Assembly: GCA_949752795.1 (NCBI GenBank)
Contig: OX457056.1
Location: 98,478,942 to 98,542,941 of the forward strand
Length of the DNA: 64,000 bases
Direction of reading: 5' to 3'
From: Hyperoodon ampullatus
Taxonomy: Eukaryota > Chordata > Mammalia > Artiodactyla > Ziphiidae
Positions 24,346-37,879 of the stretch are shown one piece after another. A program made the position numbers and the translations under genes. Each line of letters opens with the position of its first letter. Position 1 is the first letter of the stretch. Below the pieces are notes generated by a model. The model was given only the letters and a program-made list of their open reading frames with translations. It did no database searches and was not told where the DNA came from.

Positions 24346-27079
24346 TGGTGGGGTCGATTCTGACTCTGTAGAATGACTACACAATGAATGAATAATAAAT
24401 GAAGAAATTTCATACTAAGAAAATTGTACTAACCAATAAAATTCATTATGACACAACTCATTCTCTGTTTTCAATACTGTTTTTGTCACTTATTTCTCCA
24501 AAACAAAGCCAGACAAACTTGCTTATAGATTTGATTCTGCTTAGGATATGGAAATTTCAAGAATATCATGCCCAACCCAAAGATAAGAAAAAACTGGATA
24601 GTCTGCTCCAAGGAACAGGGCAAAATTATCCATTGCTTCTGGGTGAAGGGTAAAAGTTAAAATATTTTTTCCCTGGAGGAAAGCTAAGAAAATCTCTTGA
24701 ACCCAGGATACTGAATCAATACAAAGAGATAGACAACATACCTCTACAACTGGTAATTGTAACCATCAATTTTCCTGCATTGTCAAAGAATGCTCTATGC
24801 ATAATTTCTAATTTTTGTTATTTATTGAAGGTTTTGTCAATATTTATGATCCAATATAATGGTATATTTCTTTTCTCAAGATTCATATATCACTGTATTT
24901 TAATAATGTCAATGCTATTATGTATGTCCTTTAGATTTTATTCTTTTTAACCTCTTTATCAAGGATCATGATCGGTGTATTTAAATATATTAATAATGTG
25001 TTTCTCTTTCTCTTTGCACAAATGTCTTGTTTTTCCATGAAATCTAATGCTTTATAGTGTGTTGCATAGATATCCTTGACTATTTCACCTCATTGCAAAT
25101 TATTCCTCTGATATTTTTTAAAGTGCCATTTTAAAATGTATTTAATATTTTTGTCTAATCAACAAAATAATGATTTTTTTGTTTGTTTTCTGGTTTTCTC
25201 TTTTACATTTGCCTGCTATACTTTCCCCATTCTTTGTTTTCAATATTTTCTGAAGTACCTTAAGAGAGTCTTGTAATGAGAGATGATTTACATTTTGCTT
25301 TGTGATATAATATGAAACCTAACTTTAAATAGGTAAGATCTGACCACATATATTCTTTGATAGACATTGTTTTACTGTGTTGTATAGGCTTATTATAATT
25401 TCCCCTTTGAAAGCTTTAAACATTTTCAGAAATTTATTTTCTTGTGTTTATGTTATGTTTACGTTTATTCTGGTTGCCTGCTGGGTTTGTACTATTTGTT
25501 GTTCTAGTAGTAAACTTCTAAAACCTAATTTTACATGTTACCTTTCAATCCTCTATTTCTTTAGACAGTATCCATCAACTCCCACATGAGCACAGGTGCA
25601 ATTAGTATATTTCCTCTTTTCTTTCTATTCCTTTCCTATGCAAAAATAAAAATTTAGTTAGTTATAGCTACTCTCTTATCTTTTACTTTAATTTTCTTCA
25701 GCAGAGTTGATATACACTATAAGGAAATTACCTTTACTCCTACTAATTTAATTGCAGAAATCATCATATTGTATCATCTCATACTTTCACTCTCTTTCTC
25801 CTCTAGATCCTTTATAGTGAGTAGTTTATCCTCTTATTTAAATTCTTACTCAATACTATAAATTGATTTAGGGTAACCTCCACTCTCCTTGCCATAGTGT
25901 TCCTGTTAACAAGTTAGTTGCTTGAAGTTTGAAATTTAGATATTTCTTCAAGAACTCATAAGAACACTAAAACCTCAACTATTGCATGTCAAAAATGAAT
26001 ATCTATTACCTTTTAAATGAATGATAGTTTGAATATGTACACAGTTTTGGGATCACTTTCTTTCCTTAAGGGCTCTGTGGATTTTATGGCATTGCTATGA
26101 AAAAAAATCTAGGGTTAGCATAAATTCGTTTCATTATATCCTGGCTTCATCTTCATAGTAGTTCAAGGTATTTTTTCATAATCTTTAAATTCCAAGAGTT
26201 TTTAAGGCAGTGTATTTGTGACAATTATTTAGTTTCAAATTTTCACTTTCTAAACCCTCATGCTTCCAATCTTTTCTGAAGCAATTTAAGAGGAGCCAGA
26301 TAGAATCAGTTCCTAGTGACTAACAAAGCGACATTTGATCACCAATTAGCTTTGTAAATGCAATGGTTTGTACTGCATCAAATGCTAAACTTATAATGAT
26401 GCTAAAAACAAGCAAAGTTACTCCTTGATCATTTTTGTAATATACAAGGAAACCAATTTATTATTTGAAAAACTGACAAATGATTGGAAAGAATGAGCCA
26501 TTTCTATTGCCTCTTTTATAGGAACTTTACCTAAGAGTAGCACAGTAGTTGAAGAGAGAAAGTTCCTCTTCATAGAAATACCTCAACTCCTAAATGAAGA
26601 AAGAATTTTGTACCATATAATGAATTAATAAATCTAAGCAATGATCATCTAAGGTTTCTAAGAACACACACACAAAAATAAAGCATTTTCATATCTTCTG
26701 ATGGAAATATATAGCACCTTCTATGAAGTAGATATCCCGAAATTTTAAGCACAGTACTCATTCTTCTGATTTAAATGCTAATTTTTAAGAAATACATCAA
26801 AAGAAAAGTATATTAAACCATAGACAGGGTAGCAAATCCAAATCGTGAGAAACATTATAAGAAAAAATTATTTGGTTTTTCAACAAAAACAACAAAAATT
26901 GCAAGGGAAAATAAAGGAAGGGAGTGCAAAGGATTAAAATAGACTTTGAGACATAACTAATTCTAACATACAGAACAAAAGTAAAACTTTTATAGAGCAA
27001 TTTGAGTAATATGAATATTGGTGATATTAAGATATTGTTTTATTGCTAATTTGGGATGTCGGCAACAATAGCATTTGAT
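24346..27079. other. Unassigned intergenic DNA
   Basis: Very AT-rich. T-rich parts of 24.8-25.9 kb may be ancient antisense LINE sequence, but I cannot place them. No supportable gene. Confidence 0.45.
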
Positions 27080-27325
27080 TCATGCTTAAAAAGTGGAGTC
27101 CTTGTCATTTATAAATATATAGCAGCCAATTGATTGATAAAATTTTATAGTTTTTGAAATTTGCTTCAAAATAATAAAAGGGGCTTGGGCTAGTGGTAGA
27201 GGGAAAAGCATATTGTTTATGAGTTTGAAATTTTTGAAGTTTTGTAAAGGGTAGATAGGTTTATTTTACTATTCTTTTTTTCCTTTTTACATGTGTTAAA
27301 ATTTTTTTCTGAAAAAGGCAAAAAA
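27080..27325 (+). mobile_element. Old L1M 3' end, sense
   Basis: 'aaatttgcttcaaaataata' near 27160, the stretch around 'aaagggtagataggtttatt' and 'tttacatgtgttaaaatttt' follow the L1M 3' UTR order (cttcaaaataat ... gggta ... ttatactattctct ... gtttgaaattttc). Non-coding. Confidence 0.55.
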
Positions 27326-28310
27326 CAACATTTCTCATTAACAAATTTGTTCCTTTGTTTGAGAGTCAGAAGACAAAATGAAGAAAAAATGTTCTATATA
27401 TTTTCAAGCAAACAATTTTTGGATCCACATCTATAACTTTGATTATAATTATGTGTTACAGATTAGAACATGAAGTGAATTTAAATGAAAGAAATAAGCA
27501 AAGTCAATATCTAGCATAACATATTACATGACTTTTTTTGTTACTGCTAAGTGCTCAAGTGTGCCTGATATTATTTAGACATCTTACTGAAAAAGCTTCA
27601 GGGTAATTGATGAGGGTAATCTATATATGTCATAAACATTTACTTATAATATCAATTATAAGAAAAGATAAAAGAAAAGATAAAAGAGCATTATAATATT
27701 TTAAGAAAAAGAAAGGATTTTAACAAGAAATCATTCAAGATACTAATCTTCACACACTGTATATTTTATTTTCTCACTTAATTTCCACCAGATTAAAAAA
27801 AAATTGCCTTTCTAGGATGCCTTTCTGGTAAAAATAAGTGATTCAAAAAATTCTTCTGACTAATTCTTATAGTTTTTCTTATGATTTTTGAATACATTTA
27901 AATTTGTCTTTAATATATATGTATATACAATTATATCCTTTGATATATGCTTTCTGTGCCTTATAATAAATAACAAAATAAACAACTGCTTATTTATCAA
28001 ACCATGTCATGGTATCGAAAGGACAAGAGATATTCCCAAAAGTCTGCTTTAGAGAACAGAAACAAAATATCAGAAATATTAACAAATAAGGGCTGAATTA
28101 TTCCCATATATAGCCAATAATTCTTTGCAGAGCATATAATTTAACAAAAATAACATGTATTTTCTAATTCCCGGTGGACACTTTATTAATCTGAAAATTA
28201 TTTAGCCCCTAGCTAGTCCACTAAAGTGTTTATGGAAGCTAAGATGATATTAAAATAATTTCACTGTGGACTTCTTATGTAAGAAAACTCATCATGATTA
28301 AATTGCATTA
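27326..28310. other. Unassigned intergenic DNA
   Basis: AT-rich. It includes a 12-bp tandem pair (agaaaagataaa) near 27661-27684. No gene recognised. Confidence 0.5.
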
Positions 28311-28456
28311 AAAGACCTTAGTAGTGGTGAAAAGCCTCTTAGATAGCCTCATCCACCAGAGGGCAGACAGCAGAAGCAAGAAGAATGACAATCCTGCAGC
28401 CTGTGGAACAAAAACCACATTCATGGAAAAATAGACAAGCTGAAAGGCAGAGGGCT

Positions 28457-29344
28457 ATGTACCAGATGAAGGAACAAGATAAAACCACAGAAAAACAACT
28501 AAATGAAGTGGAGATAGGCAACCACCCAGAAAAAAAAATGCAGAATAATGACAGTGAAGATGTTTCAGGACCTCAGAAAAAGAATAGAGGCAAAGATCGA
28601 GAAGATGCAAGAAATGTTTAAGAAAGACCTAGAAGAATTAAAGAACAAACAAACAGAGATGAACAATAAAATAACTGAAACGAAAAATACACTAGAAGGA
28701 ACCAATAGCAGAATAACTGAGGCAGAAGAATGGATAAATGACCGGGAAGACAGAATGGTGGAATTCACTGCCACAGAACAGAATAAAGAAAAACGAATGA
28801 AAAGAAATGAAGACAGCATAAGAGACCTCTGGGAAAACATTAAGTGCACCAACATTCGATTACAGGGGTCCCAGAAGGAGAAGAGAGAGAGAAAGGATGA
28901 AAGATAATATTTGAAGAGATTACAGTTGAAAACTTCCATAACATGGAAAAGGAAATAGCCACCCAAATCCAGGAAGTGCAGAAAGTCCCATACAGGATAA
29001 ATGCAAGGAGAAACACACTGAGATGTATAGTAAACAAAATGGAAAAGGTTAAAGACAAAGAAAAATTATTGAAAGCAGCAAGGGAAAAATGACAAATAAT
29101 ATACAAGGGAACTCCCATATGGTTAACAGCTGATTTCTCAGCAGAAACTCTACAAGCCACAAGGGAGTGGCATGATATACTTAAAGTGATGAAGGGGAAG
29201 AACCTACAACCAAGATTACTCAACCCAGAAAGGATTTCATTCAGATTTGATGGAGAAATCAAAACCTATACAGACAAACAAGAGCTAAGAGAATTCAGCA
29301 CCACCAAACCAGCTCTACAACAAATGCTAAAGGAACTTCTCTAA
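28457..29344 (+). pseudogene. L1 ORF1 pseudogene (RNA-binding chaperone)
   Basis: ORF1p coats L1 RNA as a coiled-coil trimer with an RRM and a C-terminal domain. The start is the ATG of 'MYQMKEQDK' at 28457, where the two other long copies also start (their equivalents are 'MRTQRNMQQMKE' and 'MKKQRNMSQMKE'). The first frame runs to 28621, then shifts. The coiled coil continues in another frame at 28548-28907 ('MFKKDLEELKNKQTEMNNK', 'RITEAEEW', 'NIKCTNIR'). A further shift follows 'IRLQGSQKE'. The C-terminal domain ('PYRIN', 'ETLQATREW' region) persists only in fragments to the stop at 29342-29344. It has at least two frameshifts and is non-functional. Confidence 0.9.
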
Positions 29345-29402
29345 GTGAGAAACATAAGAGAAGAAAAGGAACTACAAAAACAAACCCAAAACAATTAAGA
29401 AA

Positions 29403-32400
29403 ATGGTAAGAGGAATATACATGTCTATAATTACCTTAAACGTGAAAGGATTAAATACTCTGACCAAAGACACAGGCTCACAGAAAGGATACAAAGATAA
29501 GACCCACATATATGCTGTCTACAAGAGATCCACTTCAGACCTAGGGACACATACAGACTGAAAGTGAAAGGATGGAAAAAGATATTCCATGAAAATGGAA
29601 GTCAAAAGAAAGCTGAAGTAACAATATTCATATCTGATAAAATAGACTTTAAAATAAAGAACGTTACAAGACACAAGGAAGGACATTACATAATGATCAA
29701 GGGATCAATCCAAGAAGAAGATATAATAATTATACATATATATGCACCCAAAATAGAAGCACCTCAAAACATAAGACAACTGCTAACAGATATAAAACAG
29801 GAACTTGTAAGTAACACAGTAACAGTGGGAGACTTTAACACCTCACTTACACCAATGGACAGATCATCCAAACAGAAAATTAATAAGGAAACACAAGCTT
29901 TAAATAAACCAGATAGAATTAATTGATATTTATAGGACATTCCATTCAAAAACAGCAGATAAACACTTTCTTCTCAAGTGCACTTGGAACATTCTCCAGG
30001 ATATATCACATCTTGGGTCACATATCAAACCTCAGTAAATTAGAGAAAATTGAAATCATATCAAACATCTTTTCTGACCGCAAAACTATGAGAATAGAAA
30101 TCAATTACAAGGAAAAAAATGTAAAATATACAAACACATGGAGGCTAAACAATATGTTACTAAGTAACCAAGAGATCACTGAAGAAATTAAAGAGGAAAT
30201 AAAAAAATACCTAGAGACAAATGACAATGAAAACATGACAATCCAAAACCTATGGGATGCAGCAAAAGCAGTTCTAAGAGGGAAGTTTAGAGTTATACAA
30301 GCCTACCTCAAGAAACAAGAAAAAACTCAAATAAACAATCTAATCTTACACCTAAAAGAACTATAGAAAGAAGAGCAAACAAAACCCAAAGTTAGCAGAA
30401 GGAAAGACATCATAAAGATCAGAGCAGAAATAAATGAAATAGAAACAAAGAAAACAATAACAAAGATCAATAAAACCAATAGCTGGTTCTTTGAGAAGAT
30501 CAACAAAATTGATAAACCATTAGCCAGACTCATCAAGAAAAACAGGGAGAGGACTCAAATCAATAAAATTAGAAATGAAAAAGAAGCTACAACAGACACC
30601 ACAGAAATACAAAGCATCCTAAGAGACTACTACAAGCAACTGTATGCCAATAAAATGGACAACCTGGAAGAAATGAACAAATTCATAGAAAGTTATAATC
30701 TTCCAAGACTGAACCAGGAAGAAATAGAAAATATGAACAGATAAATCACAAGTAAAGAAATTGAAACTGTGATGATAAATCTTCCAACAAACAAAAGTCC
30801 AGGACCAGAGGGCTTCACAGGTGAATTCCATCAAACATTTAAGGAAGACCTAACACCCATACTTCTCAAACTCTTCCAAAAATTGCAGAGTAAGGAAAAC
30901 TCCCAAACTCATTCTACGTGGTCACCATCACCCTGATACCAAAACCAGACAAAGATACTACAAAAAAAGAAAATTACAGACCAATATCACTGAGGAATAT
31001 AGATGCAAAAATCCTCAACAAAATACTAGCAAACAGAATCCAACAGCACATTTAAAGAATCATACACCATGATCAAGTGGGATTTACCCCAGGGATGCAA
31101 GGATTCTTCAATATATGCAACTCAATCGATGTGATACACCATATTAACAAATTGAAGAAAAAAAGCCATATGATCATCTCAATACATGCAGGAAAAGATT
31201 TTGACAAAATTCGAAACCCATTTATGATAAAAAACTCTCCAGAAAGTGGGCATAGAGGGAAGCTACTTCAACCTAATAAAGGCCATATACAAAAAACCCA
31301 CAGCAAATATTCTCAATGGTGAAAAACTGAAAGCATTTCCTCTAAGATCAGGAAGGAGACAAGGATGTCCACTCTCACCACTATTATTCAACATAGTTTT
31401 GGAAGTCCTAGCCACAGCAATCAGAGAAGAAAAAGAAATAAAAGGAATAAAAATTGGAAAAGAAGAAGTAAAATTGTCACCATTTGCAGATGACATGATA
31501 CTATACATAGAGAATCCTAAAGATGACACCAGAAAACTACAAGAGCTAATCAATGAATTTGGTAAAGTTGCAGGATACCAATTAATGCACAGAAATCTCT
31601 TGCATCCCTATACACTAATGATGAAAAATCTGAAAGGAAAATTAAGGAAACACTCCCATTTACCATTGCAACAAAAAGAAGAAAACACCTAGGAAGAGCC
31701 CTACCTAGGGAGACAAAAGTCCTGTATGCAGAAAACTATAAGACAATGATGAAAGAAATTAAACATGATACCAATAGATGGAGAGATATACCATGTTCTT
31801 GGATTGGAAGAATCACTATTGTGAAAATGACTATACTATCCAAAGCAATCTACAGATTCAATGCAATCCCTATCAAATTACCAATGGAATTTTTTACAGA
31901 ACTAGAACAAAAAATCTTAAAATTTGTATTGAGACAAAAAAGACCCCGAGTAGCCAAAGTAGCCTTGAGGGAAAAAAATGGAGCTGGAGGAATCACACTC
32001 TCTGACTTCAGACAATACTACAAAGCTACAGTAATCAAGACAATATGGTACTGGCATGAAAACAGAAATATAGATCAATGGAACAGGATAGAAAGCCCAG
32101 AGATAAACCCACGCACATATGGTCACCTTATTTTTGATAAAGGAGGCAACAATATACAATGGAGAAAAGACAGGCTCTTCAATAAGTGGTGCTGGGCAAA
32201 CTGGACAGCTCCATGTAAAAGAATGAAATTAGAACACTCCCTAACACCATACACAAAAATTAACTCAAAAGGGATTAGAGACCTAAATGTAAGACCAGAT
32301 ACTACAAAACTCTTAGAGAAAAACATAGCAAGAACACTCTTTGACATAAATCACAGCAAGATGTTTTTTGATCTACCTCCTGGAGTAATCGAAATAAAAA

Positions 32401-33203
32401 CAAAAATAAACAAATGGGATGTAATGTAACTTAAAAGCTTTTGCACAGCAAAGGACCCGTAAACAAGACGAAAAGACAATCCTCAGAATGGGAGAAAATA
32501 TTTGCAAATGAATCAATGGACAAAGGATTTATTTCCAAAATATATAAACAGCTCATGCAGCTCAGTATTAAAAACACAAACAACCCAATCCAAAAATGGG
32601 CAGAAGACCTAAATAGACATTTCTCCAAAGAAGACATACAGATGGCCAAGAAGCACATGAAAAGCTGCTCAATATCACTAATTATTAGAGAAATGCAAAT
32701 CAAAACTACAATGAGGTATCACCTCACACCAGTTAGAATGGCATCATCAGAAAATCTACAAACAACAAATGCTGGAGAAGGTGTGGAATAAAGGGAACCC
32801 TCTTGCACTGTTGGTGGGAATGTAAATTGATACAGCCACTATGGAGAACAGTATGGAGGTTCCTTAAAAAACTAAAAATAGAATTACCCTATGACTTGGC
32901 AATCCCACTACTGGGCATATACCCAGAGAAAATCATAATTCAAAAAAACACATGCACCCCAATGTTCATTGCAGAACTATTTACAATAGCTAGGTCATGG
33001 AAGCAACCTAAATGCTCACTGGTAGATGAATGGTTAAAGAAGAAGTGGTACATATATACAATGGAATATTACTCAGCCATAAAAAGGAATAAAATTGGGT
33101 CATTTGTAGAGATGTGGATGGATCTAGAGACCTCAAACAGAGTGAAGTAAGTCAGAAAGAGAAAAACAAATATTGTACATTAACACATAAATGTGAAACC
33201 TAG
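29403..33203 (+). pseudogene. L1 ORF2 pseudogene (endonuclease / reverse transcriptase)
   Basis: ORF2p nicks DNA and reverse-transcribes L1 RNA. The start is the ATG at 29403, 58 bp after ORF1. Endonuclease: 29564-29926 keeps 'IHIYAPK' and 'VGDFNTSLTP', then shifts. Linker: 29923-30366 ends at a TAG. Reverse transcriptase: 31246-31692 keeps '[19 protein letters not shown]' and the catalytic F-A-D-D box at 31483-31494. The post-RT region continues at 31746-32429, 32441-32791 and 32803-33150, where the Cys-rich '[12 protein letters not shown]' is visible. Four or more frame breaks, plus the shift before the normal stop near 33201, make it dead. Length (3.8 kb) is normal for the family, so there is no large internal deletion. 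Confidence 0.92.
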
Positions 33204-33465
33204 AAAAATCATACAGATGAACCAGTTTGCAGGGCAGAAATGGAGATACAGATGTAGAGAACAAACATATGGACACCAAGGGGGGAAAGTGGTGGGGTGG
33301 GGTGGGGAGGTGGTGTGATGAATTGGGAGACTGGGTTTGACATGTATACACTTATGTGTATAAAATGGATAACTTATAAGAACATGCTGTATAAAAATTA
33401 AATAAGTAAATAAATAATACTGTAAATAAATAAAAAATAATAAATAAATAAAGACCTTAGTAGTG

Positions 33466-34084
33466 TTATATGATGATAAAATAACAGATTAAATAATGAT
33501 GAGAATTTGAATAGAAGATCAAAATGTACAGAACAAATTCAAACTTGCAAGACGTGAATTTCTGAGGAAATTCCTATTTTATCCTATTTTATCCTCCATA
33601 CTCACATTATTATTCTTAAATTAATGACAGTTTATTATGTGGGGTGTGTGTGTGTGTGTCCGTTTGAGAGTGGAAGAGGTTAATGGAGAAGGAGAGGGAG
33701 AGAGAGAAAGAAGGAACAGTGGAAATGAAAATAGATTAATGGGTAATTTAGGAACTTCCTTAGATTTCAATATTAATCAGCTATTGAAAGTCGTTATTTT
33801 TCAAGATATTCCATGGAATTCTGTATGTTTTCAAGACAAATCAAGCTGTCAAATGTTTTAGAGAGGTATTTTAATTATCTTGGTAATTATTTCTTTAATA
33901 ATTCTCTATGACTTTTACAGGCAAAATGTGGTCTCCCTTTTCTTCTACAGAAAGAATCACAATTCTTCAGAAGTCATTATCTCTGAGGCAAGCTTCAATA
34001 AATAGTTCTGAAAATAAATATGAAAGCCTGTCTAAGCTAAATTTATATCAAGCTTTTGCAACATATTCTGTGTATTCTTTTAAA
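33466..34084. other. Unassigned DNA with GT/GA microsatellite
   Basis: A (GT)n run at about 33643-33659 and a GA-rich stretch at 33688-33711 sit in otherwise unclassified sequence. A 74-codon ORF here is built from the repeat. Confidence 0.6.
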
Positions 34085-34092
34085 AAATCATT

Positions 34093-34240
34093 GTTTTATA
34101 AATACACACTGCTATATTTAAAATGGATAACCAACAAGGACCAACTGCATAGCACAGGGAACACTGCTCAATATTATGTAATATCATTATATTTTGAATG
34201 TGCATTTTAGAAATTTCATAAAAAAATAAAAAAGAAATAC
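34093..34240 (+). mobile_element. Short L1 3' tail, sense
   Basis: 'acacactgctatatttaaaa', 'ataaccaacaaggaccaact', 'gcatagcacagggaacactg' and an A-rich tail match the L1 3' UTR seen at 39.15 kb. Flanking 8-bp repeats aaatcatt occur at 34085-34092 and 34241-34248. Confidence 0.8.
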
Positions 34241-34248
34241 AAATCATT

Positions 34249-37129
34249 CGTGATTTCAAAATAGATATATTATTTAGAATCATTAGCCACTGTAATAGCA
34301 ACTCTAGAGCCAATTAGTTCAACCATTATGATGTTTAATTTTTAACTTTTCATTACCAATGAATGACCACTAAATATTTAATAGAAAAATGTCATTCAAT
34401 TATTCCCAACTTTCTTTAAGCATGTCTTTATGATTGAATGTGATTTTTCAGTGATCACTCTTTATCAAATTTGATCCAACAGCACAAAATTGAAAGAGAA
34501 TGCAACATGACAAAATAACTTCTCTACTTAGGACAAAAGTTTTCTACTGGGAGAGTAACATTCACGTATAAAAATAAATATATGACTCAAGGAGGTAAGT
34601 ACTGACAATCCAATAATACAAGATGATACTACTCGGTGAATCTAACCATTGTCTTACATAAAGCTAACCAATGGGGTAATAGTTTTAGGTGGTAACTGGA
34701 TGTCTCGGAGAATAACTTAACAGAGAATATCTTGACTTAAATTATTGTGTACCTATTTATTTTTATTTTCTCTTTGTTATCCATTTTTTTCTTATATTTT
34801 GAGAAAATAAAATGCAAAGAGTAAAGAAAATAATTTTAGCAGACTAGAGATAGTTTGAACATTAGATGCATTTCCATTTTCCTTGCCAATGGCAAAAGTC
34901 ACAGTGAGTAAAACCTTTTCGGGATAAATCACATTAACAATCCCTGGTGTGGATATGGATATGGTAACAGTTTTTCACTTCAGGTTGTCAGTGTGTTTGC
35001 TTCTGGGAATGAAGTAAAAAGATCAAGTTACCTAAGATGCCCAATGTGCTACACTGCCATCAGTGTACTCCCTTGAGCAAGCAGAATATTTGTTTTGATA
35101 CCAGCCTTGTTGGGCTTCTTAATTAAGTATGTAAATTCCAACTAGATACAAACTATCATCTTTATTATTCTGAATGCAAATGTTATCTAGAATGTTGTAA
35201 AATAAATAGATGTTATATGAAGATATTAAAACAGTAAACTAATCGTGCTCTTTTTAAAGCATCTACTTATATATCTAAGCAAAATAATCAAAGTACAATG
35301 AAGTAAATAGGGTAGAAAAATGAACTACATGAAACATAAGGAAAATGAAGAGAAGTACAAGCAATACTGCTATATGATTAGAGTGTCCATAAAGCACATG
35401 GAAATGGTCATTGAGATCTTTGATTAGCTTTGCCCAATTGCTTGGGTGGTGGAACAGAGAAATTTGATTGCTGATTGGGTTATCCAATCTGGTTGTTAGG
35501 ATGTCCTAATAACTAGACTAATCATTTACAGTTCAGTTATTTTGATTACCCCTGTGACTCAAATTGCCCATTTCATAAACTTACCCAGTGCTCAGATCAC
35601 AACTTGTAAGTGATTGAGATGATCAGCTACATAGAGATGATCAGCCACATAGAAATGATCATGGTACATCCATTTTAGAACAAAATTGGTGAATGCAATA
35701 AAGAAATGGGAAGAACCCCAATTCTAAAACTCTAAAAACTGATATAATGAAAAAAGTGATCTCCTCATAATATAAATGTTTCAAGTGTTGTTCTTATTTA
35801 GAAATTAAAATCTGAAGAAATTTTTGAAACTTCCCTTAGCTGACCAAAAATCAGATTCCTGAGAGGAGTCAGGGAAGATCAGTTCATTTCAGTGCATATA
35901 GATGAAATACACTGTGTTGTTTATGATAGTTGAGTGGCATTATTTAACTGATTATAATTATAAAACAAATTAGGCATTTGTTTAATTGAAATTTGCCCAA
36001 GGAAACATTTTGCAAATTTCTTATGAATCTGGTTACTGCTAAACATCATATGTCATGGAATATAAAACAGCTCACTAAACATTGTAGGAGCCACCACTTC
36101 TCTTTGCTCCTAGGCAGCTTAAGAATTTAACACTTTATTTTTCTTTTTTCCAAAAGGGTATTGAGGGCAAAAAGGATATTGTCCACAAAGACTGATCCTT
36201 ATAGATTGTGCAGACAGAAATCTACCTCGGGTATGTTTTTATCAGCATTTCAAAAGTTAAGTTACATGCTACTTCCCTGTATGTGTTCAAACCTTAAATT
36301 GATAGATCCTCCCGCTCTGCTTCCACCCCCAGTCCTGATATTGGCAGCTTTTCCCACATAGCAACAAACCTCTAGATACAGGCATTCTGTCAGATATACT
36401 GATACACTTTCCTTAGTCTTTCAGTTAGCTGTTTTCTCAAGAGAATTTTACGAAATAATTTCACCTTATACAATGCAAAATATATCCATCTGGTAAGGCA
36501 ATGTTAGAAGTTAAAAAATATATTCTCTGTTGAGTACTTTGTAGGGTATTTACATCATTTGGGCCTTTGTGTTTAATGTTAAAAAGTAAATATTTTGTTT
36601 ATGTGACTTTTGTTCAAAAATTAGCCAAGAAACTGAGGCACAGAAAATAAGATAAGAAATCTTGCTTTTTGTTAAAAAACAAAAAAAGTACAATCACTCT
36701 ATGCCTTCTCCTTGGAGTTTCTTCATCCATTTTTGTGATCCAATGATAAGAGGACACTTATGGTCTCAGGCACGAACAAGATTTACTTTCCCAATATTTT
36801 TATCCTTTGGGGAGAAAAGTCTGCAGACCACAGTCCTACAGTAAGCAATCCCTCAGGCACCATGTGAGAGAAATAAAAGACCACAAAGGACAGAGTACAA
36901 GTGGCTGCACAGACCCTGGGTTATTGGTTTCCTTTTATGAAATATTCTGGGCCTACTGCCTTGACACACAGTTCCTACTCAAAATTACAGCTAATTTGGA
37001 GGAGGCATTGTCTCAGTTTAGAACTTATACCTGTCTTTATCTTAGATCTTAAACAGAGATATTTATAAATAAAGAAAAACATTTATATAAACTTCTACTG
37101 TATAACTTTCATTAGTACTTATGTAATTT
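34249..37129. other. Unassigned intergenic DNA
   Basis: No named repeat or gene. It contains two tandem copies of an 18-mer (gatgatcagcYacataga) at 35618-35653. Confidence 0.5.
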
Positions 37130-37500
37130 GTGTTCCTCAAGAAGCAGAATTTATCTAGAACTATTCCAGAAACAACACCTGAGGGATAAAAAAAGGAAGC
37201 AAAATTGGACAGAGAGAAAAGTTGGGCTGCAATGGAGTCACAGTGTCTCTAGTGACCCTCTGGAATCTGTGAACCTAGGGTAGCCCTTCAGATTTATCCT
37301 CAGTTGGTAAAGGGGCCAAGTCTATATACCCATATAGACCAGTATTTTAAGCAGGCTGACCTAAGAAGATAAAATGACCTTAGAAAGTGGATCTATGTAG
37401 TCAAAGGAAACTTCCAGAGGACTGCTGCTGAAGGCTTATAGCCAGAACCATTCCTACTGGCTGAAGGGGGGGGGGGATATTCCTTCAGTTCTGAGAGGGC
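37130..37500. other. Possible LTR or other ancient repeat, unclassified
   Basis: A GC-richer block, about 370 bp ('ggagtcacagtgtctctagt', 'ggactgctgctgaaggctta'), ending in an 11-G run at 37466-37476. The look is LTR-like, but I cannot name a family or define ends. Confidence 0.25.
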
Positions 37501-37697
37501 ATCTGAGTTTAGCAAAGTACCATTTTCTACAATGAAAATTAATATCCATAAACACAATGTTCACTTATGCCTAACTGAAGGTGAAATTGTTATAAGGTAG
37601 AATAGGTTACAAAGGAGTGTGCTGTACAATATATGTGGGTGGGCTGGGGAGTATAGAGTAAATGAGAAAAACATTGGATTGATTTAAATCCATTTCT

Positions 37698-37867
37698 TTT
37701 TTTTAAAACATCTTTATTGGAGTATAATTGCTTTACAATGGTGTGTTAGTTTCTGCTTTATAACAAAGTGAATCAGTTATACATATACATATGTTCCCAT
37801 ATCTCTTCCCTCTTGCGTCTCCCTCCCTCCCTCCCACCCTCCCTACCCCACCCCTCTAGGTGGTCAC
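37698..37867 (-). mobile_element. Short 5'-truncated L1 tail, antisense, with 12-bp duplication
   Basis: About 170 bp of the L1 3' UTR in antisense (T-run, 'acatctttattggagtataa', 'gtgttagtttctgctttata', 'ccctccctccctccc', 'cccctctaggtggtca'). It is flanked by identical aaatccatttct at 37686-37697 and 37868-37879. This is the same 3' UTR family as the L1 at 14.85 kb. Confidence 0.93.
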
Positions 37868-37879
37868 AAATCCATTTCT

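Larger units (their letters stand above)
28327..33449 (+). mobile_element. L1 copy 1: 5.1-kb L1 with perfect target-site duplication
   Basis: A 5'-truncated but ORF-complete L1. It holds about 130 bp of 5' UTR end, ORF1 (28457-29344), a 58-bp spacer, ORF2 (29403-33203), a 3' UTR and an A-rich (AAAT)n tail to 33449. It is flanked by an identical 16-bp duplication, aaagaccttagtagtg at 28311-28326 and 33450-33465. The break lies in the 5' UTR, just upstream of the sequence shared with copy 2 ('agcctcttagatag'). Both ORFs carry frameshifts and stops, so it cannot move on its own. The intact duplication argues for a fairly recent insertion compared with the L1M copies. Confidence 0.95.

Noticed and set aside
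28565..28966. 133-codon minus-strand ORF
   Set aside because: Antisense shadow of L1 copy 1 ORF1.
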